The position numbers and the translations under genes are program-made. Under the pieces are notes generated by a model. The model had not been told where the DNA came from, made no database searches, and saw only the letters and a program-made list of their open reading frames with translations. A stretch of 33,830 nt of DNA from Alistipes excrementigallinarum (GTDB lineage: Bacteria > Bacteroidota > Bacteroidia > Bacteroidales > Rikenellaceae), in assembly GCA_019112825.1 (NCBI GenBank), contig DXIP01000019.1, positions 1-33,830 on the forward strand. The letters are read 5' to 3'. Positions 33,171-33,830 of the stretch are shown piece after piece. How positions within the stretch are numbered: position 1 is the first letter of the stretch; each line of letters begins with the position of its first letter.

Positions 33171-33700
33171 TTACCATTCACAGGAAACCACAAGTTCCGG
33201 TTTTAATAATTTAAGTTCTTCAAATATCTCTTTAGCTGTTAATCCCGCATAAAATGGAACCACTTGGGGAATCATATTAATTTGGTCACAAAGAGATTGA
33301 ATTTGTTCTTCTACAGAGTTGTTCTTATCAACGCAAATAGTATTTATGGCTGTTTTTCTTTCAAGATGCTCAGTTACCATTCCTACAAAATAACCTTTAT
33401 CCGAAAATATTGGACCGCCACTATTTCCTGGCCGCACAACGGAAGAGTATATTAAACATTTATCCCCATTGTAGTTTGTTGAAATAGCATTAATTTCACC
33501 TTTTTGTACTATTAGGGGAGTTTCCCTAATTCTGGAGATAGGTGGATATCCAAAAGTAAGAATTGTGTCTAAGACTTGTCCGGCACTAAACACCACATCA
33601 TTTTCAGGATTTAATGGGCAGTCCAAAATCTCAATAACAGCAATATCCTTAGAGTCCGATTTATATATATTTCTAACAGCGTATTGCACCTCTTTAACTA
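33171..33700 (-). pseudogene. Trypsin-like serine protease, N-terminally truncated
   Basis: The reading frame ends in VVSCEW and stays open up to and beyond 33700, where a probable IS end begins, so the true N-terminus is missing. The visible part has the catalytic Asp in KSDSKDIAVIEILD and the catalytic Ser in VVRPGNSGGPIFSDKGYFVGMVTEH, as in S1 (trypsin/DegP-like) peptidases. The catalytic His block should lie further upstream and is absent. Family members act in defence or protein quality control; no neighbour gives a hint. Base composition is AT-rich, unlike the chromosome to the left, so it was brought in from elsewhere. It is probably inactive. Confidence 0.75.
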
Positions 33701-33701
33701 G

Positions 33702-33830
33702 GGACTGTCGTAAAAAGAATAAAACTTTATAATGAATTGATTGCCAATGTAATATAAAATTTGTATCTTAGCTAAAGATAAAAAGAATACCTCCAATTGC
33801 CCTAGAAAAGCCAAATTTGGAGGTATCGCA
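33702..33830. mobile_element. Probable end of an insertion sequence (partial)
   Basis: GGGACTGTCGTAAAAAG at 33701-33717 looks like an IS terminal repeat, and it cuts the reading frame of the protease. Toward the window end, ATACCTCCAA and TTTGGAGGTAT (33788-33827) form a stem that on the reverse strand is followed by TCTTTTTATC, suitable as terminator of a transposase gene lying outside the window. The family is not identified and the other end is not visible. Confidence 0.45.

Overview
The window looks like a chromosomal segment of a GC-rich Bacteroidales bacterium, most like Alistipes/Rikenellaceae. This rests on the Bacteroidetes promoter signature (TTTG, 19-21 bases, TAnnTTTG), fimbrillin-type lipoproteins, a TamL-type BamA-family lipoprotein, DUF3575/DUF3868 proteins, an IntDOT-like tyrosine recombinase, and the scarcity of strong Shine-Dalgarno sites. 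The genus is an inference. Base composition is high in GC up to about 32,970 and then turns sharply AT-rich.

Layout. Bases 1-1515 hold the end of a surface protein (DUF6562-like domain plus beta-helix). Then come tRNA-Ala(GGC) and a reverse-strand pair, NfsA-like nitroreductase and TamL. A divergent promoter region leads to dapF, a small charged protein and an alpha/beta hydrolase. A MATE exporter faces away from a DUF308/HdeD-like membrane protein. A reverse-strand operon of DUF3575, DUF3868 and an OmpA/TPR lipoprotein follows. Then come ppx/gppA, a broken fimbrillin-IdeS-like protease gene, and an intact fimbrillin-family lipoprotein. Next are a Pit-type phosphate transporter gene with three in-frame stop codons, an LpxH-like phosphoesterase / glycosyltransferase / ppk1 operon, an ECF sigma factor with a 48-residue companion, a CDF metal transporter, proS, and an outer-membrane operon (low-complexity lipoprotein plus FadL-like porin). 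The right end holds tRNA-Ser(CGA), a truncated integrase, a truncated trypsin-like protease and a probable IS end.

How the parts fit. Two themes stand out. One is surface biogenesis and display: fimbrillins, TamL, DUF3575/3868/OmpA, a FadL-like porin, and an immunoglobulin-protease-like enzyme fused behind a fimbrillin fold. The other is phosphate storage: ppx and ppk1 lie about 8 kb apart with a phosphate-permease gene between them that is now interrupted. The most unusual items are the phosphate transporter frame broken only by three nonsense codons, and the fimbrillin-IdeS fusion, which lacks its 5' end and has two frameshifts but keeps every catalytic residue. The right edge is an eroded mobile-element scar beside a tRNA gene.
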